DNA of 64,000 nt from Sphingomonas turrisvirgatae (lineage in GTDB: Bacteria > Pseudomonadota > Alphaproteobacteria > Sphingomonadales > Sphingomonadaceae): positions 1 through 64,000 of the forward strand of contig NZ_MDDS01000016.1 in NCBI RefSeq assembly GCF_001721295.1. The letters are read 5' to 3'. The notes under the pieces were generated by a model. That model made no database searches. It was given only the letters and a program-made list of their open reading frames with translations, and had not been told where the DNA came from. The position numbers were made by a program, and so were the translations under genes. Shown here piece by piece: positions 17,904 through 27,295 of the stretch. Within the stretch, counting starts at the first letter, position 1. Each line of letters starts with the position of its first letter.

Positions 17904-19847
17904 CTAGAACCCACGCTTCACGCTAAGGCCGACACCCCGCAGATTTTGGAGTGCCTTCGCTCCAGTAAATACGCCGAACTCGTACGTGCTAATCACTCTG
18001 TCAGTGGGTCGGATAGCCCTATGCCGATCCAGCGATATTGCACCGGCGATCGTCGATTGCGATCCTAACATAGCAATTAAATTACGCTTTGCTCCGAGTT
18101 GGTCACCCAAAACGAACAGTTCGTCGTCCGGTATGAGTTCACCGCGTCCAATTGCTTCCAAGCCCTCAACCAGCGATACCAGCTCTGCATAGGAAGGGAG
18201 GCGGTAGCCCTTTGGCTGAGAATGTATCTTGAGAACCTGAGATACGTTTCTCCTATACTGGTCAGTGATACCTTCAGCAGCGAAAACTGCTCGGTTTTGA
18301 ACTCTCCATTCTAGAAAAGCGTCACTGTCCTTTATGGTGACGATTCCAGATTCTTCGATAATTTCTAAGCTGTCCGTCCGCCAGTTGGCTGGCGCCGTGC
18401 GCTTAGCGCCAGCCCCACTGCCACGACGCTGGGCGGCATTGGCAAAATCAGGGCGAGAGATTGTAGACGGTTCGGCGGGCGCATCTGAAAGCGGTAGCAG
18501 CCCCATAGTACGAAGATCGCCCCGTAAGATTGGTTCTGCCTGCGCAGTGCTCGCTGAACCCGACTCAGTATAACCCCAGCTGATGAAGACTTCCTTCATG
18601 AAGTCAGTCCATTTTACGGCTAGGCAGCGGGGGTCACCTGCAAGTGCAGCCTTTACAAAGAGAAATTCCATAATTGAGCGATGAGCAAATTTGAAAAGCC
18701 CAGTTCCATCTCTGTTCAACAAAGATCTAGTCGTTAGATGATCCCACATAGACTGATCTTCAGAAATTGAAGAAGCAATCGACTGCAGCGTGCGCAAATC
18801 TACCCTGTCACGGCCTCCTGCCATTTGTTGAAGGTGGATTAGAACGGCCAATTCAACCGAAACTGCATAAAGAAGTTCCCGGTTGATCCAGTCACTTTCG
18901 CGGTCAAGCCACTTGTTGACCATATATTCATACAGGTCGTAGACCTCAGTGTAAGGATGGTTCTCCTTCACTAAGAGGGGCAGCAACTCAAGCAACATTG
19001 GCCTTGATGATAGCTCTGAGATGTCCTTTGCTAGTTGATCGGCTCTCGCACGCTGGAAATATGCGAGAGGATTCCACCATGGGAAATGCGATCGAATGAA
19101 CTTCCGTATCTGGTTTTGGTTGAATGGAGCAATATATAACCGAAATAACTTGTATGATGTGTTTTGACCTGCCATCCGGGGCGTTAGTATTGAAACGCCA
19201 GTCTCGTTCGGAATGGCAGCATCGTTAGCGAAAAACTGTGATCTGCAAGTAACAATCACTGATTTGAAACCAGCACATTTTTGCATGATCTCATATAATC
19301 TGGCGTTGCCATCCGCCATTGCGGAGGGATCTTCATCAAGGGCATCTATAATTGCGACGGTGGACCCCTTGTTTTTCACCAATTCTAAACGTTTTAGTGC
19401 GTCCGGTTGCCCTAAGCTGACAAGAGCAACGTTCACGTCGGGGCGTTTAATTTGCATGTGATGAAAGAAGTTAAGACAAAAACTCGTCTTCCCCATACCG
19501 GAGTCTGCTAGGATCAGCTGGTGACGTCTTTTTTCAGAATGGGTGATAAATCTATCGGCAGTGTCAAAGATGCTTTCTCTAACATCGACAACGATCGACG
19601 GGTCAATTTCACCTGCTGGATCTACTTGAGAGCAATCCGGGATGACGTATGCTTCAATCGCGGCAGCGATTTCGCTACGGGTAAATTGCGGTGCGCATTC
19701 CGCCTGATGCAATTGCTTCTCAAGCTGTTTTGCTGCGCGACTATTCCGCCATTTGTGAAGCGTAAAGCCGATACCAATTATCCCGGCTGGCACTGCTATC
19801 AATGCTGCAACAGCGCGTAAAATCCAGGTCGTTTGCACCCAGTCCAT
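17904..19847 (-). CDS. Membrane-anchored NACHT-type STAND NTPase
   Basis: A 647-residue protein. A single membrane helix (about residues 8-30) is followed by a basic stretch and a NACHT module: Walker A ADSGMGKT (114-121), Walker B IIDALDE (166-172) with the NACHT-type acidic pair, and a VIVTCRSQFF sensor strand (198-206). A helical region ends with FKFAHRSIMEFLFVKAAL, as in other NACHT proteins. The last 100 residues start at GYRLPSYAEL (547) and end GLSVKRGF, reminiscent of formylglycine-enzyme/C-lectin-like or DUF1566 domains (weak). Base use is AT-richer than its neighbours: line 19381 has 29 G+C of 60 against 44 of 60 at 20341. ATG 19847 has a GGGGGGA SD, 23 bases after the uvrD stop. 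Related proteins are anti-phage sensors; that role here is inferred. Confidence 0.8.
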   Translation of the reverse strand: MDWVQTTWILRAVAALIAVPAGIIGIGFTLHKWRNSRAAKQLEKQLHQAECAPQFTRSEIAAAIEAYVIPDCSQVDPAGEIDPSIVVDVRESIFDTADRFITHSEKRRHQLILADSGMGKTSFCLNFFHHMQIKRPDVNVALVSLGQPDALKRLELVKNKGSTVAIIDALDEDPSAMADGNARLYEIMQKCAGFKSVIVTCRSQFFANDAAIPNETGVSILTPRMAGQNTSYKLFRLYIAPFNQNQIRKFIRSHFPWWNPLAYFQRARADQLAKDISELSSRPMLLELLPLLVKENHPYTEVYDLYEYMVNKWLDRESDWINRELLYAVSVELAVLIHLQQMAGGRDRVDLRTLQSIASSISEDQSMWDHLTTRSLLNRDGTGLFKFAHRSIMEFLFVKAALAGDPRCLAVKWTDFMKEVFISWGYTESGSASTAQAEPILRGDLRTMGLLPLSDAPAEPSTISRPDFANAAQRRGSGAGAKRTAPANWRTDSLEIIEESGIVTIKDSDAFLEWRVQNRAVFAAEGITDQYRRNVSQVLKIHSQPKGYRLPSYAELVSLVEGLEAIGRGELIPDDELFVLGDQLGAKRNLIAMLGSQSTIAGAISLDRHRAIRPTDRVISTYEFGVFTGAKALQNLRGVGLSVKRGF

Positions 19848-19870
19848 CAGTCCCCCCAATTGGTCCGGTG

Positions 19871-22153
19871 CTAGCCAATACTCACAAAACTATCCATCAC
19901 CCGCTTTCGACCCGCCGTCTCGAACTTGATCTCCAGCTTATTGCCTTCGATCTCGACAATTTCGCCATAGCCGAACTTCTGGTGGAAGACGCGCATCCCC
20001 AAGCTTAGGTCGTCCCGGCCCTTGTTGCCGAGGCTGACGGCGCTGCCTCGGCTTTCGACGACGCGTTTGGGGGCGGTGGTGAAGGACGAGGATGGCGCGG
20101 CGGCGCGTTGCCAGCCGGGGCCGCGGCCGGTGCCTCGGCCGACATTGGCGAAGGGGTCGGCATTCTCGCTCCAGTTGGCGCGCCACAGCGATGCGCCGCC
20201 GGTCATGGTCGTCTCGGCCTCGATATGCGCGTCGGGCAGCTCGCCGACGAAGCGGCTGGGGATGCTGCTGGTCCACTGGCCATAGATGCGTCGGTTGGCG
20301 GCGTGCAGGATGGTGGCGAGGCGGCGGGCGCGGGTAATCGCGACATAGGCGAGGCGGCGTTCCTCCTCGAGCGACGCGAGGCCGCCTTCGTCGAGCGCGC
20401 GCTGGCTGGGGAACAGCCCTTCCTCCCAACCGGCGAGGAAGACGGTGTCGAACTCCAGCCCCTTGGCCGCGTGGATGGTCATGATGGTGACCTTGGGCTC
20501 GTCGGCGCTGGCGTCATTGTCCATGACGAGGCTGACATGTTCGAGGAACGCGCCGAGGCTGTCATATTCCTCCATCGCGCGGACGAGTTCGCCCAGGTTC
20601 TCGAGCCGCCCGGCGGCTTCGGCGGTGCGGTCGGCCTGCCACATCGCGGTATAGCCGCTTTCGTCTAGCAGCTGGCGGGCGAGTTCGGCATGGGGCAGCT
20701 GGCTCGCCATGTCGCGCCAGCGGGCGATGTCGCCGACGAAATTGCCGAGCGCGCGGCGGGCCTGGGGCGTCAGCTCGTCGGTGTCGAGGATGCGCGCGCC
20801 GGCGGTGAGCAGGGGGATGCCTTCGGCGCGGGCAAGCTGATGGATCTTGGCAATCGCCTTGTCGCCCAGGCCCCGCTTGGGCACGTTGACGATGCGTTCG
20901 AAGGCGAGGTCGTCATTGGGCTGGTGGACGAGGCGCAGATAGGCGAGCGCATCGCGGATTTCGGCGCGCTCGTAGAAGCGGAAGCCGCCGACGATGCGAT
21001 AGGGCAGGCCGATCGCGATGAAGCGATCTTCGAACTCGCGCGTCTGATGCTGCGCGCGGACGAGGATGGCGAAGGCTTCGAGCGATTTACCTTCGCGGAT
21101 TTGGGCGCTCTCGATCTCTTCGCCGACGCGGCGCGCTTCCTCCGGGCCGTCCCACACGCCGATGACGCGGACCTTTTCGCCCGTGTCGATCTCGGTCCAC
21201 AATTCCTTGCCGAGGCGGCCGCTATTGTTGGCGATCACCGCGCTGGCGGCGGCGAGGATGTGGGGGGTGGAGCGGTAATTCTGTTCGAGGCGGATGACCT
21301 TTGCGCCCGGGAAATCCTTTTCGAACTTCAGGATGTTTTCGACCTGCGCGCCGCGCCAGGAATAGATCGACTGATCGTCGTCGCCGACGCAGCAGATGTT
21401 CTTGCGCTCCTGAGCGAGCAGGCGGAGCCAGAGATACTGGACGCTGTTGGTGTCCTGATATTCGTCCACCATGATGTAGCGGAAGCGTTGCTGATACTGT
21501 TCCAGCACGTCGCGATGGGTGCGCAGGATGGTGAGCATGTGGAGCAAGAGGTCGCCGAAGTCGCAGGCGTTGAGCGCGCGCAGGCGATCCTGATATTGCT
21601 GATAGAGCGACTGGCCCTTGCCATTGGCGAAATGCTCGGCCTCGCCCGCGTCGAGCTGATCGGGGGTGAGCCCCTTGTTCTTCCAACCGTCGATCAGGCC
21701 GCCGAGCTGGCGGGCGGGCCAGCGCTTCTCGTCAAGGTCGTTGGCCTGGATGAGCTGCTTCAGGAGGCGCAGCTGATCGTCGGTGTCGAGGATGGTGAAG
21801 TTCGACTGGAGGCCGACCAGCTCGGCATGGCGGCGCAGCATCTTGGCGCCGATCGCGTGGAAGGTGCCGAGCCACGGCATCCCCTCGACCGCGTCGCCCA
21901 CGAGGCCCCGCACACGCTCGCGCATCTCGCGCGCCGCCTTGTTGGTGAAGGTGACGCTCAGGATCTCGGACGGATAGGCGCGGCGGGTCCAGAGGAGGTG
22001 AGCGAGGCGCGCGGTGAGCGCGGCGGTCTTGCCCGTGCCCGCGCCGGCGAGAACCAGGACCGGGCCGTCGGTGGTCAGCACAGCCTCGCGCTGCGGCTCG
22101 TTCAGGCCGCGGATATAGGGGGGATCGTCGGGCGAGGGGGCAGGCAGGGACAT
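19871..22153 (-). CDS. uvrD: UvrD/PcrA-type DNA helicase
   Basis: A 760-residue superfamily 1A helicase acting in nucleotide excision and mismatch repair. Motifs: LNEPQREAV (Q motif), AGAGTGKT (36-43), Walker B MVDEYQDTN, VGDDDQSIYSWRGA (motif III), EQNYRST (IV), TIHAAKGLEFDTVFLAGWEEG (V) and AITRARR (VI). The C-terminal GMRVFHQKFGYGEIVEIEG is the PcrA-like Tudor tail. ATG 22153 is chosen over an upstream TTG at 22162. The NACHT gene follows on the same strand after 23 bases. Confidence 0.95.
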   Translation of the reverse strand: MSLPAPSPDDPPYIRGLNEPQREAVLTTDGPVLVLAGAGTGKTAALTARLAHLLWTRRAYPSEILSVTFTNKAAREMRERVRGLVGDAVEGMPWLGTFHAIGAKMLRRHAELVGLQSNFTILDTDDQLRLLKQLIQANDLDEKRWPARQLGGLIDGWKNKGLTPDQLDAGEAEHFANGKGQSLYQQYQDRLRALNACDFGDLLLHMLTILRTHRDVLEQYQQRFRYIMVDEYQDTNSVQYLWLRLLAQERKNICCVGDDDQSIYSWRGAQVENILKFEKDFPGAKVIRLEQNYRSTPHILAAASAVIANNSGRLGKELWTEIDTGEKVRVIGVWDGPEEARRVGEEIESAQIREGKSLEAFAILVRAQHQTREFEDRFIAIGLPYRIVGGFRFYERAEIRDALAYLRLVHQPNDDLAFERIVNVPKRGLGDKAIAKIHQLARAEGIPLLTAGARILDTDELTPQARRALGNFVGDIARWRDMASQLPHAELARQLLDESGYTAMWQADRTAEAAGRLENLGELVRAMEEYDSLGAFLEHVSLVMDNDASADEPKVTIMTIHAAKGLEFDTVFLAGWEEGLFPSQRALDEGGLASLEEERRLAYVAITRARRLATILHAANRRIYGQWTSSIPSRFVGELPDAHIEAETTMTGGASLWRANWSENADPFANVGRGTGRGPGWQRAAAPSSSFTTAPKRVVESRGSAVSLGNKGRDDLSLGMRVFHQKFGYGEIVEIEGNKLEIKFETAGRKRVMDSFVSIG

Positions 22154-22230
22154 GGCGAACAACTAGGGAACGCGCGTCGCCGGGGCAAGGTTGCGTTGCG
22201 CGCGGGATGCGAGTGGGGCAGGAGGGTGGC

Positions 22231-22443
22231 ATGTGGGACAGACTGAAGGGCCGCTTCGACGCGCGGCGGATCGCGCTGCTGATCGCGCTGGCGGGCGTGG
22301 CGCTCTATGTCGGGTGGCGCAGCGGCGGGTTCGAGCAGGAACCGCAAGCCAAGCCGTGCGAGCCGGGGCGGCAGGAGATCAAGGACAATGCGGGGAAGGT
22401 CATCCAGGTGATCCGCACGACCTGCGGCCCCGACAAGGATTGA
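22231..22443 (+). CDS. Small single-span membrane protein (70 aa)
   Basis: Starts MWDRLKGRFDARR, then a hydrophobic helix IALLIALAGVALYVGW and a polar tail with two cysteines in AKPCEPG and RTTCGPDKD that could form a disulfide outside the cytoplasm. AGGAGG stands five bases before the ATG, a near-ideal SD. No family recognised. It is divergent from uvrD (77-base gap) and is followed by a palindromic repeat pair. Confidence 0.65.
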   Translation: MWDRLKGRFDARRIALLIALAGVALYVGWRSGGFEQEPQAKPCEPGRQEIKDNAGKVIQVIRTTCGPDKD

Positions 22444-22473
22444 CGCCGCAAGCCTCTCAACGGAAAAGCGGCC

Positions 22474-22555
22474 ATGTTCCCCTGCGAAAGCAGGGGGCCA
22501 GAGCCAAAAGCGTTGCCGCTCGCGACCCTAGGCCCCTGCTTTCGCAGGGGAACAT
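22474..22555. repeat. REP-like inverted repeat pair with GAAA loops
   Basis: The left element (22474-22499) and right element (22531-22555) are reverse complements over about 25 bases with one extra G. Each contains its own hairpin: CCCCTGC-GAAA-GCAGGGG at 22479-22496 and CCCCTGC-TTTC-GCAGGGG at 22533-22550. The pair sits between two same-strand genes, like bacterial interspersed mosaic elements. A related but different pair is at 46867-46937. It may act as a terminator or RNA-stabilising structure. Confidence 0.8.
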
Positions 22556-22597
22556 TGCCGCACCACTCGCGTGACGGTGAGATCGAGAGGGGCTTGG

Positions 22598-23857
22598 ATG
22601 AGCGAAGACCGGGCACGGCAGCGGCGCGCGCTGTGGGCGAGCTTTGTGGGGACGGGAATCGAGTTCTACGATTTCTATATCTACGCGACCGCCGCAAGCC
22701 TGGTGTTCGGGCAGATTTTCTTTCCCAAGACGGATCCGGGTGTCGCGCAGATGGCGGCATTCGCGACGCTGGCGGTGGCGTTCTTTGCCCGGCCGGTGGG
22801 TGCGGCGGTGTTCGGCCATTATGGCGACCGTATCGGGCGCAAGGCGACACTGGTCGCATCGCTGCTGACGATGGGCTTGTCGACGACGCTGGTCGCGTTC
22901 CTGCCAACCTATGAGACCGCAGGGTGGATCGCGCCGTTCGCGCTGTGCGTATTGCGCTTCGGCCAGGGCTTTGGGCTGGGTGGCGAATGGGGTGGGGCGG
23001 CGCTGCTGGCGGTCGAGAATGCGCCGCCGGGGTGGCGCGCGCGGTTCGGCAGCGCGCCGCAGATGGGCGCGCCTGCAGGGTTCATCGCGGCGAACGGCCT
23101 GTTCCTGCTGCTGGGCGTGCTGATGACGCCGGAACAGTTCGCGGACTGGGGCTGGCGCGTGCCGTTCATCCTGTCCGCAGCGCTCGTCGCCGTCGGCTTG
23201 TGGGTGCGGCTGAAACTGGGCGAGACGCCCGAGTTCAAGGCCAGCCTGGCCGAAGCGCCGCCGCCCAAGGTGCCGCTGGGCGACGTGCTGCGCCATCACA
23301 GCGGCGCGCTGCTGGGCGGGACGATCGGGGCGGTGTGCTGCTTTGCGGTCTATTATATCGCCACCGCGTTCCTGCTGGGGTGGGGGACCAAGTCGCTCGG
23401 CTATTCGATGCGCGACTTCCTTGGCGTGCAGTTGATCGCGATCCTGTTCATGGCGGCGGGCATCTATCTGGCGGCCTGGCTGGCGGATGCGAAGTTCGAT
23501 CCGCGCCGAGTGCTGGCGGGCGGCTGCGTGCTGGTCGCGGCGAGCGGCTTTGCGATCGCGCCGCTGATGGGTGCGGGACTGGCGGGCGTGTTCGCGTTCC
23601 TGGCGCTGCTCCTGTTCGCGATGGGGTTCGTCTACGGCCCGCTGGGCGCATGGCTGCCGGGCCTGTTCCCACCGCGCGTGCGCTATACCGGCGCGTCGAT
23701 GACCTTCAACATTGCGGGCGTGATCGGCGGCGGGCTGACACCGCTGATAGCACAGGCACTGGCGCTGCAAGGTGGTCTTGCGCCGGTCGGCTGGTATTTG
23801 AGCGCGGCCGGGCTGCTGAGCTTGGTCGCATTGCTGGCGCTGCGCGAAAAGGATTGA
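22598..23857 (+). CDS. MFS transporter, metabolite:H+ symporter type
   Basis: A 419-residue protein with about twelve membrane segments. GTGIEFYDFYIYATAA, the loop GDRIGRKATL between helices 2 and 3, and RFGQGFGLGGEWGGAALLAVE are signatures of the metabolite:H+ symporter branch (proline/betaine, shikimate and citrate carriers). It should import an organic acid or zwitterion with protons; the substrate cannot be read. ATG 22598 (MSEDRARQRR) has GAGAGG seven bases upstream; earlier codons are not family-like. The next gene is a LuxR-type regulator 104 bases downstream. Confidence 0.88.
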   Translation: MSEDRARQRRALWASFVGTGIEFYDFYIYATAASLVFGQIFFPKTDPGVAQMAAFATLAVAFFARPVGAAVFGHYGDRIGRKATLVASLLTMGLSTTLVAFLPTYETAGWIAPFALCVLRFGQGFGLGGEWGGAALLAVENAPPGWRARFGSAPQMGAPAGFIAANGLFLLLGVLMTPEQFADWGWRVPFILSAALVAVGLWVRLKLGETPEFKASLAEAPPPKVPLGDVLRHHSGALLGGTIGAVCCFAVYYIATAFLLGWGTKSLGYSMRDFLGVQLIAILFMAAGIYLAAWLADAKFDPRRVLAGGCVLVAASGFAIAPLMGAGLAGVFAFLALLLFAMGFVYGPLGAWLPGLFPPRVRYTGASMTFNIAGVIGGGLTPLIAQALALQGGLAPVGWYLSAAGLLSLVALLALREKD

Positions 23858-23961
23858 GTTGCGTGCGGCAACAACTGTCGCAATACAGGCCGCATAATTC
23901 GTTTGACTTGAGTTTACGCCTTCTTCAGTTCGTTTGCTAAGGGGCTGAATCAGGGGCGTAA

Positions 23962-25068
23962 ATGGGTGCGCGAGTATCCATCGACTGGGACGACGTGTTC
24001 ATGGCGGCGGCGCTTGAGCCGGCGTTGTGGATGGAGTCGTTGGACCGGATGGCGCGCGAAACCGGGGCCTCGCACGGTCAGCTGATCGGCATCGGCGGCG
24101 CGCGCGACTTGCCGTTCAACCTCATCACCAACTCCGACGGATGGCGCTTTCAGGAGTTGATCGACGCCGGCGGCTATCTGGCCGACGTCAATTATCGTGT
24201 CGCCGCGAATGAGGATCAGCTCGCGCGCGGCTATTATGATCCGATCATCTGCGAGGCTCACTATGACCGCGCGATCGAAAGACTGAAGTCGCCCGTCTAC
24301 ATGGAGTTTTGCGCGGAGATCGACATCCCGCATGGCTGCCAGACGAACCTGGTGCTGGACGGGATGGGACTGATCGGGCTCGCCACGCTGCGCAAGGCGG
24401 GCGAAGGGCGCACAACGCCCGAGCAGTTGCGGGTATTCGCCGCAGCGGCCGCCGCCGCCCGGCGTGCGGTGCGGCTGCAGGAGCGGCTGGAGGGACAGCA
24501 GGGCAAGCTGCTCGCCGGCGCGTTCGACGCACTCGCCATGACCGCTTTCGTGATCGATTCGCGCGGCCGCCTGCTGGCGCATAGCCAGGGCGCCGAAGCA
24601 TTGTTGACGGCGGGCGACGTGCATCTGCGCGATGGCATGATCGAGGCGCGCGGCACGCCCTATCCGCTCAGCCGGGCAGTGGCCGCGCTGGTGGCCGATG
24701 GCGGCACGTCGCACGTTCAGCTGCGGCTGGATTTGTGCGGCGGGCGTCCATCGGTATTCCTGGAGGGTTTCAGATTGCCGGTGCGGTCGTGGTCGTTCGG
24801 CCGCGTGCCACATGCGATCCTGGTCGCCAAGCAGACGCACCGCGACCGGGCCGGCGTGATGGCGTTCCTGAGCGCAATCTATGGCCTGACCAGCGCCGAA
24901 GCGGACATCGCGATCCGGCTGTACGAGGGAAGGCCGCGGGGCGACATCGCCGCCGAACGCGCCGTTACCGCCGAAACGCTGCGTGGCCAGATCAAGTCGC
25001 TCTATTCGAAGATCGGCGCAGACGGCGAAGCAGCGCTGATCCGCACGCTGGCCGCGATCATGGCATAG
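23962..25068 (+). CDS. LuxR-type helix-turn-helix regulator with sensor domain
   Basis: A 368-residue regulator. The C-terminal 60 residues carry a LuxR/FixJ-type [21 protein letters not shown] followed by [17 protein letters not shown]. The N-terminal 290 residues resemble GAF/PAS-like sensory regions (for example [20 protein letters not shown]) without an autoinducer-binding signature. This architecture is frequent in sphingomonads. A TTGACT box and CAACAA repeats precede the gene, but no clean promoter was assigned. Targets unknown; the adjacent symporter gene is one candidate by proximity. Confidence 0.8.
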   Translation: MGARVSIDWDDVFMAAALEPALWMESLDRMARETGASHGQLIGIGGARDLPFNLITNSDGWRFQELIDAGGYLADVNYRVAANEDQLARGYYDPIICEAHYDRAIERLKSPVYMEFCAEIDIPHGCQTNLVLDGMGLIGLATLRKAGEGRTTPEQLRVFAAAAAAARRAVRLQERLEGQQGKLLAGAFDALAMTAFVIDSRGRLLAHSQGAEALLTAGDVHLRDGMIEARGTPYPLSRAVAALVADGGTSHVQLRLDLCGGRPSVFLEGFRLPVRSWSFGRVPHAILVAKQTHRDRAGVMAFLSAIYGLTSAEADIAIRLYEGRPRGDIAAERAVTAETLRGQIKSLYSKIGADGEAALIRTLAAIMA

Positions 25069-25117
25069 CGGTTCCGGCCGCGAGGACGGCGGATCGCGCT
25101 TTCGACATATCTGGATG

Positions 25118-25194
25118 TGGTCGGGGAGAGAGGATTCGAACCTCCGGCCCCTGCCTCCCGAAGGCAGTGCTCTACCAGGCTGAGCTACTCCCCG
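25118..25194 (-). tRNA. tRNA-Pro (anticodon CGG)
   Basis: A full 77-base cloverleaf on the minus strand: acceptor stem CGGGGAG/CTCCCCG, D arm GCTC-AGCCTGGTA-GAGC, anticodon stem CTGCC/GGCAG with loop TTCGGGA, giving anticodon CGG for codon CCG, and T arm with loop TTCGAAT. The 3' CCA is encoded. The gaps on either side (25069-25117 and 25195-25305) show no gene. Confidence 0.97.
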
Positions 25195-25305
25195 ACGGAG
25201 TGCCGATCCCTGTGACGCCCCGGGTTGGGCGGATCGGCTTTCGCTTGGAGGCGCGCCTATAGCCAGCCGTTTCGCGGCGCGCAAGCGGGGCTGTGAAAGC
25301 TTTTT

Positions 25306-26604
25306 TCAGTGCGGCCGCGCGTCGAGCATCGCCTCGACCGACGTGAACTTTTCACGCGGCGCGCCGTCGCGGGCAGCGGCGATCTCGGCCGCTTCGATCT
25401 GTTGCCAGTCGCGGAACGTAACCACGTCCACGCTCCGCGATTGGAGCAGCGCGTCCAACCCCGCGCGGCCCGCCTTGCCGCTGCCCGGCGACATGTCCTC
25501 CGCGATCTTATCGACGATCGCGAACCCGTCGGGCCGGTTGGTGCCGATCGTTCCGGTCGGGCCGCGTCGCGCCCAGCCGACAGCATACAGCCCGGGTAGC
25601 ACCCGTCCGTCGGCATTGGCGAAACGGCCCGCACGGTCATCATAGGGGACGCCTTCGATCGGCGGCGTGCGATAGCCGATGCAGGATACGACCAGGCTGG
25701 CCGGTATCGCGTACGTTTCGCCCGTGCCGACTGCCGCGCCGTGATCGTCGAGTGCCGTCCGCTCGACGATCACGCGTTCGACCCGGCCATCGCCCTCGAT
25801 CGCGACCGGCATCGCGAAGAAATCGAAGACGATCTGCACTGGCCGTTCGACGTGCGCGGCGGCGAAGTTGCGCAGATGGGCGATAGCCTTGCGCAGCCCG
25901 GGTTCGAGCATCGCGTCATCGGCCGCAGGGGGCAGGTCCGCCGGATCGACCATCGGGGCTGCGCGCTGCAGCTGCCCGAGCTCGCCCAGTTCCTTGGGCG
26001 TCATGTGGATCTGATGCGGCCCGCGCCGGCCGAGCAGCGTGATCGTGTTCACGCGGCTTGTTTCCAGCGCTGCGAGCGCATGGGCGACAATGTCGCTGCT
26101 TGCGAATTCGGCCTGGCTCTTGGCCAGCACGCGCGCGACATCGAGCGCGACATTGCCATTGCCGATAACGACCGCGCCGGGGCCATCGAGCGGCGGGTTG
26201 AGGGCGGCATGATCGGGGTGCCCGTTATACCAGCCGACGAACGCCGCGCTGCCGGTGACACCCGGCAGATCGGCACCAGGAATTTCCAGCGGCTGATCGC
26301 GCGGCGCGCCGGTCGCGAGGACCACGGCATCGTAGAGGTCGAGCAATTCGGCGACCGAAATGTGCTGGCCGATCGTCACATTGCCGACGAAGCGGACATT
26401 CTCAGTCAGCGCGGTCGCTTCATAGCGGCGCGAAACGTGCTTGATCGCCTGATGATCCGGCGCGACCCCGCTGCGGATCAAGCCGAACGGGACGGGCAGG
26501 CGGTCGATGATATCGACCCGCACGTCGTCGCCGAACTGCTTCTGGGCTGCTTCGGCCGTATAATAGCCTGCCGGCCCCGACCCGATCACCGCGATATGCC
26601 GCAT
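25306..26604 (-). CDS. fprA: Ferredoxin-NADP+ reductase, FprA/adrenodoxin-reductase type
   Basis: A 432-residue flavoprotein. The N-terminal FAD motif IAVIGSGPAGYYTAEAA is followed by PVPFGLIRSGVAPDHQAIK, a hallmark of the adrenodoxin-reductase family, the NADP motif VIGNGNVALDVARVL, and LYAVGWARRGPTGTIGTN near the C-terminus. It exchanges electrons between NADPH and ferredoxin. The frame is open to 26883, but ATG 26604 starts the FAD domain and has AGAGGA upstream. A small palindrome lies in the divergent region shared with pnuC. Confidence 0.92.
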   Translation of the reverse strand: MRHIAVIGSGPAGYYTAEAAQKQFGDDVRVDIIDRLPVPFGLIRSGVAPDHQAIKHVSRRYEATALTENVRFVGNVTIGQHISVAELLDLYDAVVLATGAPRDQPLEIPGADLPGVTGSAAFVGWYNGHPDHAALNPPLDGPGAVVIGNGNVALDVARVLAKSQAEFASSDIVAHALAALETSRVNTITLLGRRGPHQIHMTPKELGELGQLQRAAPMVDPADLPPAADDAMLEPGLRKAIAHLRNFAAAHVERPVQIVFDFFAMPVAIEGDGRVERVIVERTALDDHGAAVGTGETYAIPASLVVSCIGYRTPPIEGVPYDDRAGRFANADGRVLPGLYAVGWARRGPTGTIGTNRPDGFAIVDKIAEDMSPGSGKAGRAGLDALLQSRSVDVVTFRDWQQIEAAEIAAARDGAPREKFTSVEAMLDARPH

Positions 26605-26623
26605 TGAGGATCCTCTCGCGCTT

Positions 26624-26641
26624 GGCCGATCATATTCGGCC
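26624..26641. promoter_or_regulatory. Palindrome upstream of fprA
   Basis: GGCCGA (26624-26629) and TCGGCC (26636-26641) are perfect arms around TCATAT. It lies 20 bases before the fprA start, in the region where the promoter should be. It could be an operator or a short leader hairpin; no known regulator motif was matched. Confidence 0.3.
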
Positions 26642-26724
26642 TTCTCGTTTTCGGACAGCCTAGCGCGGTTGTGCCGCGGGGCAAGCACTCGACGCGCGGT
26701 TGCGGCTGCGGCAAGGGGCCCGGC

Positions 26725-27282
26725 GTGAACTTGCTCGAGATCCTGGCCGCCACGCTGGTCCTCATCAACATCGCGTTGGTCGCGCGGCGCAGCGTATGGA
26801 ACTATCCATTCGGTATCGTCGCGGTGACGCTCTATGGCTTCGTGTTCCTGGAGGCGCGACTGTACAGCGACATGCTGTTGCAAGGCTTCTTCCTGGTGCT
26901 CAACCTGTATGGCTGGGCGAACTGGCGCGCGTCACGCGCGCAGGCCGGGGAGGTGGTCGTGCTGCGGCTGAATTGGCGCGCGCGGGTGGCGTCGCTGGCC
27001 GCGATCTGCATCGCCACGGCTGCGTGGGGATGGTTGATGCATCGCCTGACCGACGCTGCGGCGCCCTGGTGGGATGCGAGCGTAGCGATCGCCAGCGTCG
27101 CGGCGCAGTTGCTGCTGGCACGTCGGTATGTCGAGAATTGGGCGCTGTGGATAATCGTCGATCTTATCGCCGTGCCGCTATATGCGACGCGCGGACTCTG
27201 GCTGACGTCGGGTATCTATGTCGTGCTGCTCGGCCTGTCGATCTGGGGAGCGATCGACTGGCAGCGCGCAAGGCCGCGATAG
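26725..27282 (+). CDS. pnuC: Nicotinamide riboside transporter PnuC
   Basis: A 185-residue protein with about seven membrane segments. Family features: an early WNYPFGIVAVTLYGFVFLEA, SDMLLQGFFLVLNLYGWANW, and late RYVENWALWIIVDLIAVPLY with the WxxW-like residues that line the NR site. It lets nicotinamide riboside diffuse into the cell. GTG 26725 is chosen (VNLLEILAATL becomes M-initiated) because AAGGGG is six bases upstream; the ATG 26671 start adds a Cys/Gly-rich extension not seen in the family. The kinase that would trap NR follows after 13 bases. Confidence 0.88.
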   Translation: MNLLEILAATLVLINIALVARRSVWNYPFGIVAVTLYGFVFLEARLYSDMLLQGFFLVLNLYGWANWRASRAQAGEVVVLRLNWRARVASLAAICIATAAWGWLMHRLTDAAAPWWDASVAIASVAAQLLLARRYVENWALWIIVDLIAVPLYATRGLWLTSGIYVVLLGLSIWGAIDWQRARPR

Positions 27283-27295
27283 GGGGCGTCTCTGA

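Noticed and set aside
17850..19870. Possible mobile element carrying the NACHT gene
   Set aside because: No transposase, integrase, terminal inverted repeats or clear direct repeats were seen at the edges; only the base composition suggests transfer.
20690..22246. 518-codon plus-strand frame opposite uvrD
   Set aside because: All helicase motifs are on the minus strand; the plus frame is Asp/Val/Gly-rich without motifs.
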